From: Bacteroidia bacterium
GTDB taxonomy: Bacteria > Bacteroidota > Bacteroidia > J057 > JADKCL01
Direction: 5' to 3'
DNA: 64,000 nt
Assembly: GCA_020635905.1 (NCBI GenBank)
Contig: JACJYV010000009.1
Span: forward strand, 422,817 to 486,816
Shown here: positions 37,393-46,420 of the stretch, piece by piece
Position numbering within the stretch: the first letter of the stretch is position 1
Layout of the letters: each line of letters begins with the position of its first letter
The notes under the pieces: generated by a model
The model's database searches: none
The model's input: only the letters and a program-made list of their open reading frames with translations
What the model was told of the DNA's origin: nothing
Translations under genes and position numbers: made by a program

Positions 37393-37395
37393 TCT

Positions 37396-38379
37396 ATGGA
37401 AAAGCTCTTTCTGCATATAATTCCATCCCAAATTCTGCTGTTGCTGGCTGGAATGGCCTGCTTTTGGGCATCTGGTTGCGGAGGAGGAAGGGAAGTGGAA
37501 TCCCCGCCTGTGATGGATTTTTCCACCGTTTCACTGGTGGACATGGAAATGCTGGCCGAAATGCAGGCGCAAAAGCTCTCTCTACGCTATGTACACGTCT
37601 GCAAACCCGAAGATTTTGCCAAAGGCCACCTGCCTGGCGCGGTAAATTTCTGGCGTTCAGATTACTCGGATCCGGACCATGTTTACCCCGAAATGACCGC
37701 TTCCCGGCCACAGATTGAGGAAATGTTGTCTCTGAAGGGGATTCTGCCCACGGATTTTCTGATTCTTTACGACGATCGCAGCAATGTAAATTCGGCCAAA
37801 CTTTGGTGGATACTGAAGCGTTATGGTCATGGCCGTATGGCCCTGCTGGATGGCGCAACCGCCGCCTGGACCGGGGCCGGCCAGGCGCTGGATACCCTGG
37901 ATGCGGTTTTTCCCCGCTCAGATTATCATTTCTCAGGTCCGGAGGACCTGAGTCTGGTGGCATCGCGGGAAGAGGTGAGGCAGGCCCTGGAAAATGAGGG
38001 AATCATTTTGCTGGATGCACGCTCGGTGGAGGAGTACGAGGGCCAGGTTCAAAACCCGGGCGCAGCCCGGGCGGGACGCATTCCCGGGGCTGTACAAATT
38101 GATTATGTGGACAATATGCGTGCGGACGATCTGCATTTCCTTAAAAAAGTACCCGAATTGCTGGAAATGTATCAGCATGAAAAGGGCATTGATCCCCATA
38201 AACTGGTGATCACCTACTGTCAGTCAGCGGCCCGCTCGGCCCTCACGACCTTTGTGCTGACCGAAATGCTGGGCTATCAACAAGTAAAAAATTATGATGG
38301 ATCCTGGATCGAATGGAGCCGTGAAGCGGATTTACCCATTGAAACCGGACCCATTCAAGCAATAAAAACTGAATTATAG
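37396..38379 (+). CDS. Two-domain rhodanese lipoprotein (thiosulfate/mercaptopyruvate sulfurtransferase type)
   Basis: The 327-residue protein has a lipoprotein signal (lipobox '...FWASGC', Cys28). It has two rhodanese domains. The N-terminal one (about 45-175) has 'LYDDRSN', where the active Cys is absent, as usual in tandem rhodaneses. The C-terminal one (about 195-315) has 'DARSVEEYEG' and an active-site loop with Cys in 'TYCQSAARS'. It sits 3 bp after the cytochrome gene. In this context it may release sulfite or sulfane sulfur in the periplasm for the neighbouring oxidase; that pathway is inference. Confidence 0.9.
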   Translation: MEKLFLHIIPSQILLLLAGMACFWASGCGGGREVESPPVMDFSTVSLVDMEMLAEMQAQKLSLRYVHVCKPEDFAKGHLPGAVNFWRSDYSDPDHVYPEMTASRPQIEEMLSLKGILPTDFLILYDDRSNVNSAKLWWILKRYGHGRMALLDGATAAWTGAGQALDTLDAVFPRSDYHFSGPEDLSLVASREEVRQALENEGIILLDARSVEEYEGQVQNPGAARAGRIPGAVQIDYVDNMRADDLHFLKKVPELLEMYQHEKGIDPHKLVITYCQSAARSALTTFVLTEMLGYQQVKNYDGSWIEWSREADLPIETGPIQAIKTEL

Positions 38380-38382
38380 TTT

Positions 38383-39390
38383 ATGGAAAACTATTGGAAT
38401 ATCATTGTGGAAGCCTACTCTGGCTATGCGGACTGGCTTTGGAAACAGGTTATCCATCCAGACTGGAACAACTTTTTTGACTGGGTAATTGCCCTTTCAG
38501 CCTTTTTCTTTTTGCTGGAAATTATCAAGCCCTGGCGCAAGGATCAGCCCCTTTTCCGCAAGGATTTCTGGCTGGATCTGTTTTACATTTTTTTCAATTT
38601 CTTCATTTTCTCCCTCATCTTCTGGAAGGCGGCTCAGGAAGTGCTGGTGACCGCCTTCAACGACTTCCTGGGATTGTTTGGGCTGGAAAATGCAGTCATG
38701 TTGCAAATGGATCAGTTGCCCGTGTGGGCCTACTACCTGATCCTGTTTGTGGTGGGCGATTTTATAAGCTGGTGGGTACACAGGCTGCTGCATTTTGTGC
38801 CATTCATGTGGAAATGGCATAAGGTACACCATTCCGTGGAGGAAATGGGCTTTGCCGCCCACGTCAGGTATCACTGGATGGAAAATGTGGTTTACTGGAC
38901 CTTCAGGTTTATCCCGCTCACCATGCTGGGTGCAGATCTGGTGGATATTTTTGGCATTCACGTGTTCAATGTGGCCTGGGGACATTTCAACCACGCCAAT
39001 ATCACGGTCAATCCGCGCATCAGTGGGGGAGTGCTCGGCGCTCTGATCGGGCTGGGCCTGGCTTCCCTCTATCTCGATGGTTTGTGGATGGGCGTGGGAC
39101 TGGTAGCCGGCAGTGCTGCAGTTGGAGCTTTGGTGTTGGGACCGTTTATGCGCTACATTTTCAACAGTCCGGAAATGCATATCTGGCACCACGTTTCTGA
39201 ATTGCCCCGGAATCATCCCGACGGAATCAATTTTGGGATCACCCTGGCCATCTGGGATTATATATTCGGGACCGCACACGTGCCTTTTTCGGGCCGCGAC
39301 ATCGAACTGGGTTTTCCGGGTTTGGCAAAGTTTCCGCACTCCTTTCTGGGCCAACTGATTTACGGATTTGGCAAGGATAAGGACAGCTAA
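38383..39390 (+). CDS. Sterol desaturase-family membrane protein in the sulfite-oxidation operon
   Basis: The 335-residue protein has four to five hydrophobic helices (about 28-48, 62-86, 113-135, 175-200, 215-260) and histidine boxes 'HRLLH', 'HKVHHSVEE', 'HVRYHWMEN', 'HFNHANI' and 'HIWHHVSE', arranged as in di-iron fatty acid hydroxylases. It starts 3 bp after the rhodanese stop, so it belongs to the operon. Its role beside sulfite oxidation is not evident. The gene differs clearly from the desaturase at 31341. Confidence 0.87.
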   Translation: MENYWNIIVEAYSGYADWLWKQVIHPDWNNFFDWVIALSAFFFLLEIIKPWRKDQPLFRKDFWLDLFYIFFNFFIFSLIFWKAAQEVLVTAFNDFLGLFGLENAVMLQMDQLPVWAYYLILFVVGDFISWWVHRLLHFVPFMWKWHKVHHSVEEMGFAAHVRYHWMENVVYWTFRFIPLTMLGADLVDIFGIHVFNVAWGHFNHANITVNPRISGGVLGALIGLGLASLYLDGLWMGVGLVAGSAAVGALVLGPFMRYIFNSPEMHIWHHVSELPRNHPDGINFGITLAIWDYIFGTAHVPFSGRDIELGFPGLAKFPHSFLGQLIYGFGKDKDS

Positions 39391-39433
39391 CTGCCTGATC
39401 CACGGAAGAAATGCCCAAATGTGGACAGTTTTA

Positions 39434-39466
39434 TTTGCATTAAATGGCAGGCTTTTTTCATATTTG
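39434..39466 (+). promoter_or_regulatory. Weak putative promoter of the YegP-like gene
   Basis: TTTG (39434-39437), 21 bp, CATATTTG (39459-39466): one mismatch to TAnnTTTG and slightly long spacing, 62 bp before the ATG. Confidence 0.3.
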
Positions 39467-39528
39467 GGCAGCTGAAATACCCGATTCAACCGGAGTCAGT
39501 AAGGCATTAAAATTCAAAACCAAGAAAC

Positions 39529-39858
39529 ATGGCAGCAAAATTTGAAACATTTGAAGGCAAGGACGGAAAACAATACTTCAACCTGAAAGCCGCCAACGGT
39601 CAGGTGGTTCTCTCCAGCCAGGGATATGCTTCTGCAGCAAGTTGCAAAAACGGAATGGAATCCGTGAAGGACAACGGCGATCTCGAAGCCAATTTCGAGT
39701 CGCTGGAAAGTAAAAACGGAAAATTTTATTTCAATCTCAAAGCCAAAAACGGACAGGTGATTGGCAAAAGTGAGATGTACGAATCTGCCGCCAATCGCGA
39801 CAAGGGCATCCAGGCCGTTATTCGGGCCGTTGCGGGTGTGATTGAAGCCGGTGGTTGA
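39529..39858 (+). CDS. YegP/DUF1508-family protein with two repeats
   Basis: The 109-residue protein is made of two similar halves (about 3-50 and 53-100). Each has 'F-E...K-D/N-G-K-x-Y-F-N-L-K-A-x-N-G-Q-V', then 'S-x-x-Y-x-S-A-A', then 'G-I/M-x-x-V'. This is the DUF1508 fold, a small beta-alpha duplication found in cytoplasmic proteins of unknown role. Length and repeat number are normal. A strong terminator follows. Confidence 0.92.
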   Translation: MAAKFETFEGKDGKQYFNLKAANGQVVLSSQGYASAASCKNGMESVKDNGDLEANFESLESKNGKFYFNLKAKNGQVIGKSEMYESAANRDKGIQAVIRAVAGVIEAGG

Positions 39859-39881
39859 TCATTTGGAAGAACATGTATTCA

Positions 39882-39914
39882 ATGGCTGCCCCCCGGGGTG
39901 GCCATTTTTTTTTA
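39882..39914 (+). terminator. Rho-independent terminator of the YegP-like gene
   Basis: Palindrome ATGGCTGCCCC / CCGGGGTGGCCAT (39882-39904, near-perfect stem) followed by a T-run to 39913. Confidence 0.8.
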
Positions 39915-39959
39915 ACCATTTGGGATTTATCTCGTACGAAACAGCAAAACACTTTTACC

Positions 39960-40382
39960 ATGAATCAATCTTTACAAGTACAATCCCCTTCGAAATCCAA
40001 AAAAAAAGTTCTGTTCAATGACTCCAAATTCAGGCTCCTGAGCCTGAATAATAAGAATAAGGTGGAGGTGGTTTTCGGCAATGTGGAGATTGATATGCGC
40101 AAAGTCGAGCTTTCCGAAATCCCCCAGGTCTTGAATATTGAGGTGGTTTTTGGCTCGGCCACCGTAATTCTTCCCGCCGACCTGCCGGTGAAAATCAAAT
40201 CCAGCGCGGTGCTGGCCAGTATTCGTCAGCCTGATCTGCCTGAGGTGCATTTTGGGGAACAGACATCCCAGGATTCAGATTTCTTCGGTCAGGGACCGAT
40301 TTTGGAGATTCGTGCCAAGGCAGTTTTTGGGAATATTGAAATTTTCCGGGATGGGGAAAATGGAGCTGAAGTGATTCAATGA
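39960..40382 (+). CDS. LiaF/DUF2154-like protein
   Basis: The product is 140 residues from the ATG at 39960; the frame stays open upstream, through the terminator, but that part is not protein-like. The body shows the repetitive beta-helical pattern of the LiaF C-terminal domain ('VEVVFGNVEIDMRKVEL', 'IEVVFGSATVILPADLPVKIKSSAV', 'AKAVFGNIEIF'). There is no membrane segment. In Gram-positives LiaF modulates LiaS; in Bacteroidota such short proteins have no settled role. Confidence 0.8.
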   Translation: MNQSLQVQSPSKSKKKVLFNDSKFRLLSLNNKNKVEVVFGNVEIDMRKVELSEIPQVLNIEVVFGSATVILPADLPVKIKSSAVLASIRQPDLPEVHFGEQTSQDSDFFGQGPILEIRAKAVFGNIEIFRDGENGAEVIQ

Positions 40383-40474
40383 TGAGTTGGGGTGGGGGAG
40401 GTAATTCTTTTGGAAATCAGGTGTTTATAAGTAGTTTATTCCCCGACTAAAGAAAATCTGCCCAATAGAATCTA

Positions 40475-41134
40475 TCACGGTTTCAATTTCATTTCCAGCT
40501 TCAGATCTGCCGGCCAGAGTTCGTATTGAAAGGTGCCAGAACCGGGGTCGAACAAGTAAATAAACCGCTTTGTGTTGGAAATATTGTCGGCGTACTCGTT
40601 GGGTAATTCGAAATCCGTAAGCTGGTCAACCACCACAATATCCAGATATCCATCGTCATTGAGGTCGGTCAGCATACTGTTGAGGATGCGCTCATAGGCT
40701 GATTCCAAATACCCGTAAGCAGCTACTTCAAGGACGCCGGGAACCTGTTTTCCATTCTTGTGAATTACCTTCAAAATAATTCGAAAATTCTGCGCTGGGT
40801 CAAATCCGGCAATCAAATAGCCCTTGAACTGCTTCTTAGCATCCAACCAGAAAGAATTCACCGCAAAACCCTGACCTTTGTCAAACTCTGATCCTGTTTG
40901 GGAAAGGAGTTGGGAGGGGATGCTGGATGGTGTAATTTCCGGCCTGTTTTTCAGGTCATAGAATTTTCCGATATGAATGTGCAGGCCTGCGGCCTCAATT
41001 TCCGTGAACTGGCCATCCCATTGCTGCATAAAATCCTGATCCATTTTGACGGCTGATTGTCCGTATCCGGCTTGTTCCAGGCACAGGAGCAGCAGGAATA
41101 TACCTGGTTTTAATATTTTCCAGATCTTCTGCAT
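40475..41134 (-). CDS. Secreted protein of unknown function with an FG-GAP-like motif
   Basis: The 219-residue protein has a signal peptide (about 1-25, ending G-Y-G-Q). The C-terminal half contains 'DLNDDGYLDIVVVD', the calcium-binding-like loop common in FG-GAP/VCBS repeats, but only one copy is seen. No T9SS tail is present. It lies 6 bp after the next gene upstream (41141-41755) in the same direction, so the two form an operon. Confidence 0.7.
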   Translation of the reverse strand: MQKIWKILKPGIFLLLLCLEQAGYGQSAVKMDQDFMQQWDGQFTEIEAAGLHIHIGKFYDLKNRPEITPSSIPSQLLSQTGSEFDKGQGFAVNSFWLDAKKQFKGYLIAGFDPAQNFRIILKVIHKNGKQVPGVLEVAAYGYLESAYERILNSMLTDLNDDGYLDIVVVDQLTDFELPNEYADNISNTKRFIYLFDPGSGTFQYELWPADLKLEMKLKP

Positions 41135-41140
41135 TTCCCC

Positions 41141-41755
41141 TTATTTGTCTGAAAATTCCTTCTTCAGGGTGATGAATCCCGGATAACTGAGGGCCTTTTT
41201 GCCGATCTGAATGGAAGGTTTGATTTTCAGTTTGAGGGCCGAAGGCTGGGTACCGTTTTTATTGCCCAGGTTGAAAGCCAGATTGAGCAGCGCATCTTTG
41301 GTTTTGCCACTCAAAACCTTTTTCAGGTCCATGGACACGTTGAGGGGAATGGTAGCCGTGCCGTTATTGGCGGGCACCACCACCCGCTGACTGACTTCCC
41401 CGTTGAGCACGTCAATGTCGTCCAGGGCGGCAATCCAGTTGAGTTTATTGAGGCCCGCCTGGGTCGGGTTGGGATTTTTGACCTCGATATTGGCCACACA
41501 GGTCACAGGCAACTGGTTGGTGGCCAGCATGGCCGTCACCTTGGCTGCATCCAGCAGATTCAGCTTTTTGAAATCCTGGATGTTGTCGATGGGGATGCCC
41601 GCCAAAGTGGCGTCGTGAATGGCGCCCAGGCGAAACTGGCATTTGGTCAGGGTTTTCAACTCCCGCATCTGCCGACACCCTGAGGCAGGCAGGAGAAAGA
41701 GGAGGGAAGCAAGGGAGAGAGTCAGGGCAATGGGGGAAAGGATTTTGTTTTTCAT
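41141..41755 (-). CDS. Lipoprotein with LEA type 2-like domain
   Basis: The product is 204 residues from the ATG at 41755; ten more codons are open upstream, but this ATG opens the signal. The lipobox '...LFLLPASGC' places a lipidated Cys near residue 27. The rest resembles LEA14/WHy-type beta-sandwich proteins ('VANIEVKNPNPTQAGLNKLNWIAALDDIDVLNGEVSQRVVVPANNGTATIPLNVSMDL'). Such domains bind or protect under desiccation in plants and are widespread but uncharacterised in Bacteroidota. It is in an operon with the 219-residue protein. Confidence 0.72.
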   Translation of the reverse strand: MKNKILSPIALTLSLASLLFLLPASGCRQMRELKTLTKCQFRLGAIHDATLAGIPIDNIQDFKKLNLLDAAKVTAMLATNQLPVTCVANIEVKNPNPTQAGLNKLNWIAALDDIDVLNGEVSQRVVVPANNGTATIPLNVSMDLKKVLSGKTKDALLNLAFNLGNKNGTQPSALKLKIKPSIQIGKKALSYPGFITLKKEFSDK

Positions 41756-42053
41756 GGCGGAGAATTTGGTTTTCGGGCTGGTCATGGGAGGAAAGGTACA
41801 AAAATTATGCCTGAATGGGAGGGGGAAGCTATCAGCTATCAGCTATCAGCTATTGGTTGTCAGTATTTGATGCGGGGGGCTGAAGCCCCCCGCAATGGAA
41901 TAATGGGAGGGATGTATCCCTCAGATGAGCTTTGGAAAGGCTTCGCCTTTTGTGGATCTGTTCAGATGCTTTGCATCTTTGGGGTTGGTGGGCTGAAGCC
42001 CACCAACATGACCGCTGACCGCTGACCGCTGAAAGCTCCCAACTCCTTCGGAG
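41756..42053. other. Intergenic region with GGGCTGAAGCCC hairpins
   Basis: There is a triple AGCTATC run (41827-41850). Two hairpins share the centre GGGCTGAAGCCC: GGGGGGCTGAAGCCCCCC at 41875-41892 and GTGGGCTGAAGCCCAC at 41988-42003. No gene is present. Confidence 0.5.
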
Positions 42054-43463
42054 TTAGCCCAACATCCACCTGAACAACACAAACAGCGTGCCCGACATAA
42101 CCAGGCAAACGGGCAGGGTGAGCACCCAGGCCAGGGCGATTTTGGTGAGGGTGCTTTTTTGCAGATTTTCGCGGCCGCCTTTGGCAAACATGGTGCCGGC
42201 GATGCCCGAGGAAAGGACGTGGGTGGTGCTGACCGGCAGACCCAAATAGGTGGATACTGCAATGGTGCTGGCGGCCACCAGTTCGGCAGAGGCACCCTGG
42301 GCGTAGGTCAGGTGGGTTTTGCCGATCTTTTCCCCGATGGTCACCACGATGCGTTTCCAGCCGACCATGGTGCCGATCCCGAGTGAAATGGCAATCAGGA
42401 CAATCACCCAAAAGGGGGCATAGTCGGTGTAAGCGGTGATTTTCTTCAACAATCCCTCTATTTCCTGCTGGTTGGCCGCGGGTAAAATTCCCTTGAATTC
42501 GCCGCGACTGAAGGGTTTGAAGGCGTCTCTCAGCAGCAGAATGTCCTTGCGAATGGAGAACCGTTTCTTGCCGGGCACATCCGTAAAGCCCGCACTTTGG
42601 CGGGAAAGGTCGTTGAGCACCGTCAACTGGTTGCCCAGTACGGCCAACTGGCCCTGAGCTTCAGCCGAAAGGGCCTGGCGGTCCACCTTTTCAAAGGCGG
42701 CATTCATTTCCAGGCGGATAGATTCTATGCCTTTGAGTTCAAGACTCTGGTTCAGGGCAAAATGCGCGGGCACGATCCCGATCAGGATCAGCATCATCAA
42801 TCCCACCCCTTTCTGACCGTCGTTGGAGCCATGCGAAAAGCTGACCGCTGAGCAGGTGGCGATCAACACCATGCGGATCCAAAGGGGAGGTTTTCCTTCT
42901 TCGCCGGGCGGCTGAAAGAGTTCGGGACGTTTTTTGAAAACCTTTCTCAGGATAAACATCAGCAGAAAGGCCAGGCCAAAGCCAAATAAGGGCGAAATCA
43001 GCAGAGACAACCCAATATCACCCGCTTTGGTCCAGTTGACTGCCGCCTCCTGCACTCCGGGCAGCAGACTGTAAGCGATGCCCACCCCAATGATGGAACC
43101 GATCAGGGTATGCGAACTGGAAGAAGGAATGCCAAAATACCAGGTGCCGAGATTCCAGAAGATGGCGGTCAGCAGGATGGCGGCCACCATGCCGATGCTG
43201 TGATTCAGGTTCTGATCCACCAGGGTTTCCACGGGCAAAAGGTTGATGATCCCCACGGCAACTGCAATTCCGCCCACAAAAACTCCTGCCCCGTTCAGAA
43301 TGCCTGAAAGGGTCACGGCATGCAAGGGTTTGAGGGAGCGGGTGTAAATGACTGTGGCTACGGCATTGGCAGTATCATGAAACCCATTGATAAACTCAAA
43401 TGCGCATACACACAGCAGACAGAGAATCAATAGAAGGGTCAAACCAATACCTAATCCGAACAT
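42054..43463 (-). CDS. Inorganic phosphate transporter (Pit family)
   Basis: The 469-residue membrane protein has the duplicated PHO4/Pit signature. The N-terminal half has 'FEFINGFHDTANAVATVIYTRSL' and 'SSSHTLIGSIIGVG'. The C-terminal half has 'FSHGSNDGQKGVGLMM' and 'PVSTTHVLSSGIAG'. A hydrophilic stretch of about 130 residues sits between the halves, a common variation. It should import phosphate (as metal-phosphate) coupled to H+ or Na+ at the inner membrane. Two tandem polyphosphate kinase genes lie 7 kb downstream, an interesting but loose link. Confidence 0.95.
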   Translation of the reverse strand: MFGLGIGLTLLLILCLLCVCAFEFINGFHDTANAVATVIYTRSLKPLHAVTLSGILNGAGVFVGGIAVAVGIINLLPVETLVDQNLNHSIGMVAAILLTAIFWNLGTWYFGIPSSSSHTLIGSIIGVGIAYSLLPGVQEAAVNWTKAGDIGLSLLISPLFGFGLAFLLMFILRKVFKKRPELFQPPGEEGKPPLWIRMVLIATCSAVSFSHGSNDGQKGVGLMMLILIGIVPAHFALNQSLELKGIESIRLEMNAAFEKVDRQALSAEAQGQLAVLGNQLTVLNDLSRQSAGFTDVPGKKRFSIRKDILLLRDAFKPFSRGEFKGILPAANQQEIEGLLKKITAYTDYAPFWVIVLIAISLGIGTMVGWKRIVVTIGEKIGKTHLTYAQGASAELVAASTIAVSTYLGLPVSTTHVLSSGIAGTMFAKGGRENLQKSTLTKIALAWVLTLPVCLVMSGTLFVLFRWMLG

Positions 43464-43600
43464 AGGAAATATTTAGCGGTCAAAATACAGTCTTAGTGTT
43501 AAGCAGATGTTACCAGAATTGAAACTTGAAGGGGTATTTTTTCTTGTGGGGTTAATTTTTATTTTTGGTCACGGAGATTATTCACCTAAGTAACAATTCA

Positions 43601-45730
43601 ATGGCTACCCTTTCAGATTACTATTCTCCCCCGCCGGAGATTAAGGATCGCTCTTTTATGCAACCTTCGAGGCGCTTCAAATTCCAGGTGTTCAGGGTGA
43701 TTCTGGCTATCCTGTTGTTTGTGCTGGTTTACTGTACCCTGCTTGCGGCAGGCGTATTCATGCTGGTGCTGTTTTGGCGCCTGTTACTGTATTTTCAGGA
43801 CCAAAATTCCTCCCTGTTGGTGATTGTCATTAGTGTGGCCGGAGTGCTGATCTCTGTGATGTCCCTGCTTTTTATGATCAGATTTGTTTTTAGCCAGGAT
43901 AATGAGCAAAAGCCCGGGATGACTGAGATAAAGGAGCAGGACCAGCCTCTTTTGTTTAGTTTTATACGCCAGGTTGTGTCTGAAGTAAGGACAGATTTCC
44001 CTAAAAAGATATTCCTCACCCCTGATGTCAACGCCGGAGTTTTTTATGGCAACTGGTTCTGGAGCTTGTTTTTTCCGGTGAAAAAGAACCTCAGTATAGG
44101 TTTGGGACTGCTTACCTGTCTCAATCTCACTGAATTCAAAGGGGTGCTGGCCCACGAGTTTGGTCACTTCTCCCAGGGTTCCATTCGTCTGGGCAGCTAT
44201 GTGTACACGGTCAACCGGGCCCTTAATAATCTGCTTTTCCACTACGGTATCTGGGAAATGACCCTCGAAAAATGGAAAACACTTGTGTTTCCGGTAGCCG
44301 TCTTTGCACATTTTGCCGAATGGATTACGAATGGCATTCGCCGGGTGCTCCTCCTTCCTTACGGATTGATCAATAAAGCCTATCTGGCCTTGTCGCGGGA
44401 AATGGAATATCATGCCGATCTGGTGGCGGTTTCGGTCGCCGGGACAGATTCTTCCATTTCTGCCCTGAGACGTACGGATTATGCCACCGCGGTCTGGCAG
44501 GAATTATTGGCTCACCTCTCCGAAATTTCGCGCAGCAAAAAGAAGGCTGAGAATTTCTATCCGCTGTTTGGGCAGGAAATGGCTCAATTGGCCAGAAGAT
44601 ACGAGGTGAAACTCGAACATGACCTGCCCGTGCTTTCTGACGAGGAAATCAGCAAAATTTACCGCCCTTCCAGACTCAGGATTGGAGATGAGTGGGATAG
44701 CCATCCGGACCGCAGCCTGCGGGAGGAAAATTTCAAACGGCATTATATTGAAGGTCCTGTTATCCACATGCCTGCCACGGTGCTGCTCAGGAATCTGGAG
44801 CAGGTGCAGGTGGTGGAGACGGGTATGATTTACAACACGGTGCCCGAAGCCGCCAACTGGGTGCTGCTGACCGATCAGGAGGAACTGTTTCGGCTTCAGG
44901 CCCAAATTGTGGCTCAATATATTTCACCGCCGGTTTTCAACCAGTATTACAAAGAGACGGGATTGCCGGAAATGGACTTCCGAACTGTAGCAGAAAAGGC
45001 AGACCAGCCTGATCTGAGTCAGTTAACCCCTGCGGAATTATATCTGACGGAAGCGATTGCAGAAATCCCCCGACTCAGTGAGGCCCAATCATCCCTGGAA
45101 TTCTTGCGCGAGATTCGCAAAGGGCGGCTAAAGGTGAGGACCTTCTTTTGGGAAGGGCAAAAATACCGTGCAAAGGAGGTTTCAAAGGTAATTCGTCCCC
45201 TGGAAAAAGAAATTGCCGAACTGGAGCCCCGGGTAAAACAATTCCATGAAAGGGTACTGCAGTACAATTATCAGCGGGCAATGGCCCGCAATCCACGGGA
45301 TGGAGAGGAACTGCTGCGCATGTATGAACACCTGCAGGAAATGCAAAAGAAGGGGAAAGAGTTGGGGCAGATTGCCAACGAACTTGATTATCAGGTGCAG
45401 CAAGCCAGCAGCCGTTCTTCCTGGCCGGAAGAGGAATGGTCCCAGTTTTTGTCCCGGTTCAGGAAGTTGAGGACCGACTTTATCAAAATGATCCGTCAAC
45501 CTGAATTGGCCGAATTCCACAAAATGAAGAAGGACGAGGAATTTGAGACGTACTGGAAATCCTTTGATAAAACCCGCAGCAAAGAACTGATCGTGGGCGG
45601 GAATCTCGATCAGGACTTACTGAAACAAATGATGGAAGCTATGCCCGGGGTGGTGCATTTCTTTGGCCTGTACTTGTTGGGATTACTGCAGGAGATCCTG
45701 GTTTTTCAGGTTGAGTTGTATGGGGAATGA
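43601..45730 (+). CDS. Membrane M48-family metallopeptidase
   Basis: The product is 709 residues from the ATG at 43601 (twelve upstream codons are open but unconvincing). Two N-terminal TM helices (about 28-60, 72-100) precede the catalytic motif H185-E-F-G-H189 and the third ligand region 'SREMEYHADL', all as in M48 (Ste24/HtpX-type) zinc proteases. The C-terminal half (about 430-700) is charged and partly coiled ('EKEIAELEPRVKQFHERVLQYN'). It probably takes part in membrane-protein quality control. It is longer than HtpX (about 290), resembling the large Bacteroidota M48 proteins. Confidence 0.9.
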   Translation: MATLSDYYSPPPEIKDRSFMQPSRRFKFQVFRVILAILLFVLVYCTLLAAGVFMLVLFWRLLLYFQDQNSSLLVIVISVAGVLISVMSLLFMIRFVFSQDNEQKPGMTEIKEQDQPLLFSFIRQVVSEVRTDFPKKIFLTPDVNAGVFYGNWFWSLFFPVKKNLSIGLGLLTCLNLTEFKGVLAHEFGHFSQGSIRLGSYVYTVNRALNNLLFHYGIWEMTLEKWKTLVFPVAVFAHFAEWITNGIRRVLLLPYGLINKAYLALSREMEYHADLVAVSVAGTDSSISALRRTDYATAVWQELLAHLSEISRSKKKAENFYPLFGQEMAQLARRYEVKLEHDLPVLSDEEISKIYRPSRLRIGDEWDSHPDRSLREENFKRHYIEGPVIHMPATVLLRNLEQVQVVETGMIYNTVPEAANWVLLTDQEELFRLQAQIVAQYISPPVFNQYYKETGLPEMDFRTVAEKADQPDLSQLTPAELYLTEAIAEIPRLSEAQSSLEFLREIRKGRLKVRTFFWEGQKYRAKEVSKVIRPLEKEIAELEPRVKQFHERVLQYNYQRAMARNPRDGEELLRMYEHLQEMQKKGKELGQIANELDYQVQQASSRSSWPEEEWSQFLSRFRKLRTDFIKMIRQPELAEFHKMKKDEEFETYWKSFDKTRSKELIVGGNLDQDLLKQMMEAMPGVVHFFGLYLLGLLQEILVFQVELYGE

Positions 45731-45793
45731 TGAATGGAGAAGGGCGAGGATGTTTCATTCAGCATGCTCCCGGCCCTAAGCACCCATACTTTT

Positions 45794-46243
45794 TCATTTC
45801 CCGCTCCGGGGTTTTTGCTTGCCGAATCTCTTTTGCAGAAAGGCTTTGATCTCTTCGTAATGGCTGTTTTCCGTAGCAGAAAGGCTGATTTTGGCTCCCC
45901 GCTCGAACACCATTTCAAGCACTTTGAAGTCGGATGATTTGGTGGGAATGAGAATTTCTTCCCAGGATTGAAGGGATTTCCAAGTATAAACCCTTTTGCT
46001 GAAACGCAGGGGGAACCTCACGGTAAGGCTGTCTTTGTCGAGGAAGAGAATCTTATTGCTGCCCACTACTTTGGCCAGGACCCCGATACCCACCGGCAAC
46101 ATCCCGGCCAGGAGGAGGTAATGATACCAGGCCCGCGGCCCCGTAGCCATGAAGTAAAGCACCATCCCAATCACCCCAAACACAATCAGCAGGAAGATCC
46201 CCAGCGCATACAAGGGAGCAGATTTCGGACGGGATTCAATCAT
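45794..46243 (-). CDS. Small membrane protein with PH-like domain
   Basis: The 149-residue protein has two TM helices (about 12-32 and 37-58) and a C-terminal beta-rich part ('KILFLDKDSLTVRFPLRFSKRVYTWKSLQSWEEI', 'VFERGAKISLSA'), the pattern of bacterial PH/YdbS-like domains. It is encoded convergently with the M48 gene. Function is unknown. Confidence 0.68.
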   Translation of the reverse strand: MIESRPKSAPLYALGIFLLIVFGVIGMVLYFMATGPRAWYHYLLLAGMLPVGIGVLAKVVGSNKILFLDKDSLTVRFPLRFSKRVYTWKSLQSWEEILIPTKSSDFKVLEMVFERGAKISLSATENSHYEEIKAFLQKRFGKQKPRSGK

Positions 46244-46420
46244 GCTGCAAGTTTTGTATTCCCGCGGAATCCTGCAAATGATTTTATGGGCGGGCAGCCC
46301 CCGAACGCATTCGGGGCAGCGGTCAGCGGTCAGCAGTCAGTTCAAAAGCCTCCCGTAGGGAAACGACCATGTTGTTTCCAAAAATGCTACAATAATTTGA
46401 CCGCGCTGCGGTCACCAGCC

